Shown here: positions 63,523-64,000 of the stretch, in pieces
Layout: every line of letters begins with the position of its first letter
How positions within the stretch are numbered: position 1 is the stretch's first letter
Assembly (NCBI RefSeq): GCF_022414535.1
Contig: NZ_JADWYM010000001.1
Location: 124,001-188,000, forward strand
DNA length: 64,000 bases
Direction of reading: 5' to 3'
Source: Streptomyces sp. MUM 2J
GTDB taxonomy: Bacteria > Actinomycetota > Actinomycetes > Streptomycetales > Streptomycetaceae
Notes under the pieces: model-generated
What the model saw: only the letters and a program-made list of their open reading frames with translations
What the model was told of the DNA's origin: nothing
The model's database searches: none
Translations under genes and position numbers: made by a program

Positions 63523-64000
63523 ACGCTGCCCCCGTCCGTCCCCGACGTACTCCGCGCACGTCACCGCCCGAACTCCCTTGTCCACTACCCAGAGTGAGAG
63601 CAGGTGGGACGAAAAGCCAGAGGAAGACGGAAATCTCTGGACAACGAATCGGTTTCGGACGGTTGAACGGATACGGAGAGTGAGAATGGAAGGCGTCAAT
63701 CCTCTTCTGGCCGCCGGGCGGTGATCCCGCGTCGGTCCGTCACCCCTCGGCTGCCGGCCGGTCCTTGGCGGACGCCCCCTCACCGGCCGCTCCCTCCACG
63801 ACGGTCTCCATCCGGCCGTTCCCTCCGCCAACCATCTCTACGGGGACGGTCTCTGCGCGGACGATTCCGCACGGGCGGCCCAGGGCGGCCGCACCTGCGA
63901 CCCCGCCGGATGGTCCGGACCGTTCGTTCCTCAGCCGCCGACCGCGCGGGCACCCGGGCCGTCTCCCGGCCCACCGGACGGGTCATCGGCCGGTTCGCCG
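63523..64000. other. Right edge of the window, upstream of DUF6099
   Basis: An AT-richer segment around 63590-63690 probably holds the DUF6099 promoter on the minus strand. On the plus strand GGAG at 63680 precedes a 12-codon ORF (MEGVNPLLAAGR, ATG at about 63686), which might be a leader peptide or chance. A further ATG at 63910 opens a frame running off the window end. None is firm. Confidence 0.35.

Noticed and set aside
63910..64000. ATG-initiated frame running off the right edge
   Set aside because: No ribosome site, Arg-rich, and too short to recognise.

Overview
The window is high-GC DNA with strong third-position GC bias, many GTG/TTG starts and a dense set of sugar ABC transporters, lipoproteins and one-component regulators. 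That is typical of Streptomyces. The gene order (APC permease, dxs, xylFGH-rok7B7, sugar ABC operon, aconitase, HTH-MurA hybrid, later permease/OTC/arginine deiminase and Pnkp/Hen1) resembles the SCO6026 to SCO5972 part of the S. coelicolor core, from memory. No rRNA or tRNA gene, CRISPR array, phage or intact transposon was seen.

Layout. 1-5.8 kb: end of a fatty-acid oxidation alpha subunit, a beta-propeller protein, a NYN RNase-like protein, an amino-acid permease and dxs. 5.9-18.7 kb: carbohydrate block with xylFGH and its ROK regulator, a second SBP-dependent sugar ABC operon, and a large secreted GH92 enzyme behind a LacI-type palindrome. 18.8-23.7 kb: aconitase (acnA) and, divergently, an XRE-MurA hybrid. 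Their intergenic region holds two related 16-bp dyads (ATCTC-N6-GAGAT) and an iron-box-like sequence. 24-32.6 kb: accessory stretch with a methyltransferase, a Met/His-rich PepSY lipoprotein, DUF2752 and DUF6153 proteins flanking a (CACCCA)n array, an F510_1955 lipoprotein, a P3A proton ATPase and an AhpD-like protein. 32.7-34.3 kb: NAD(P)-binding protein and divergent TetR, separated by three tandem identical-arm operators.

34.3-41.5 kb: a long noncoding stretch, then a ceb/bgl-like operon (SBP, two permeases, GH1 beta-glucosidase, LacI) with TGAGAGCGCTCTCA operators. 41.8-43 kb: secreted DUF6299-like protein and a shortened nucleotidyltransferase. 43-50.7 kb: an aryl-CoA catabolic cluster (RidA, acyl-CoA dehydrogenase, aryl-CoA ligase, PaaX, bifunctional monooxygenase/old-yellow-enzyme, enoyl-CoA hydratase) that best fits 2-aminobenzoyl-CoA (anthranilate) or salicylyl-CoA breakdown. 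Two of its promoters share a TGACYGTCGTCA dyad, and a relic of cysC is embedded in it. 51-55.2 kb: anti-sigma-like ATPase, APC permease, ornithine carbamoyltransferase and arginine deiminase, an ADI pathway without a carbamate kinase in view. 55.4-59.5 kb: Pnkp and Hen1, the bacterial RNA repair pair, translationally coupled. 59.6-64 kb: SDR/MarR divergon, F420/flavin luciferase-like oxidoreductase, a small 58-residue ORF and a DUF6099 protein.

All three sugar ABC operons carry a strong hairpin just after the binding-protein gene, as expected for boosting SBP over permease expression. Most transcription units end in perfect GC-rich stems without a U tract. Start sites were chosen by Shine-Dalgarno spacing. 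All family assignments come from recognising motifs in the translations; no database search was run.
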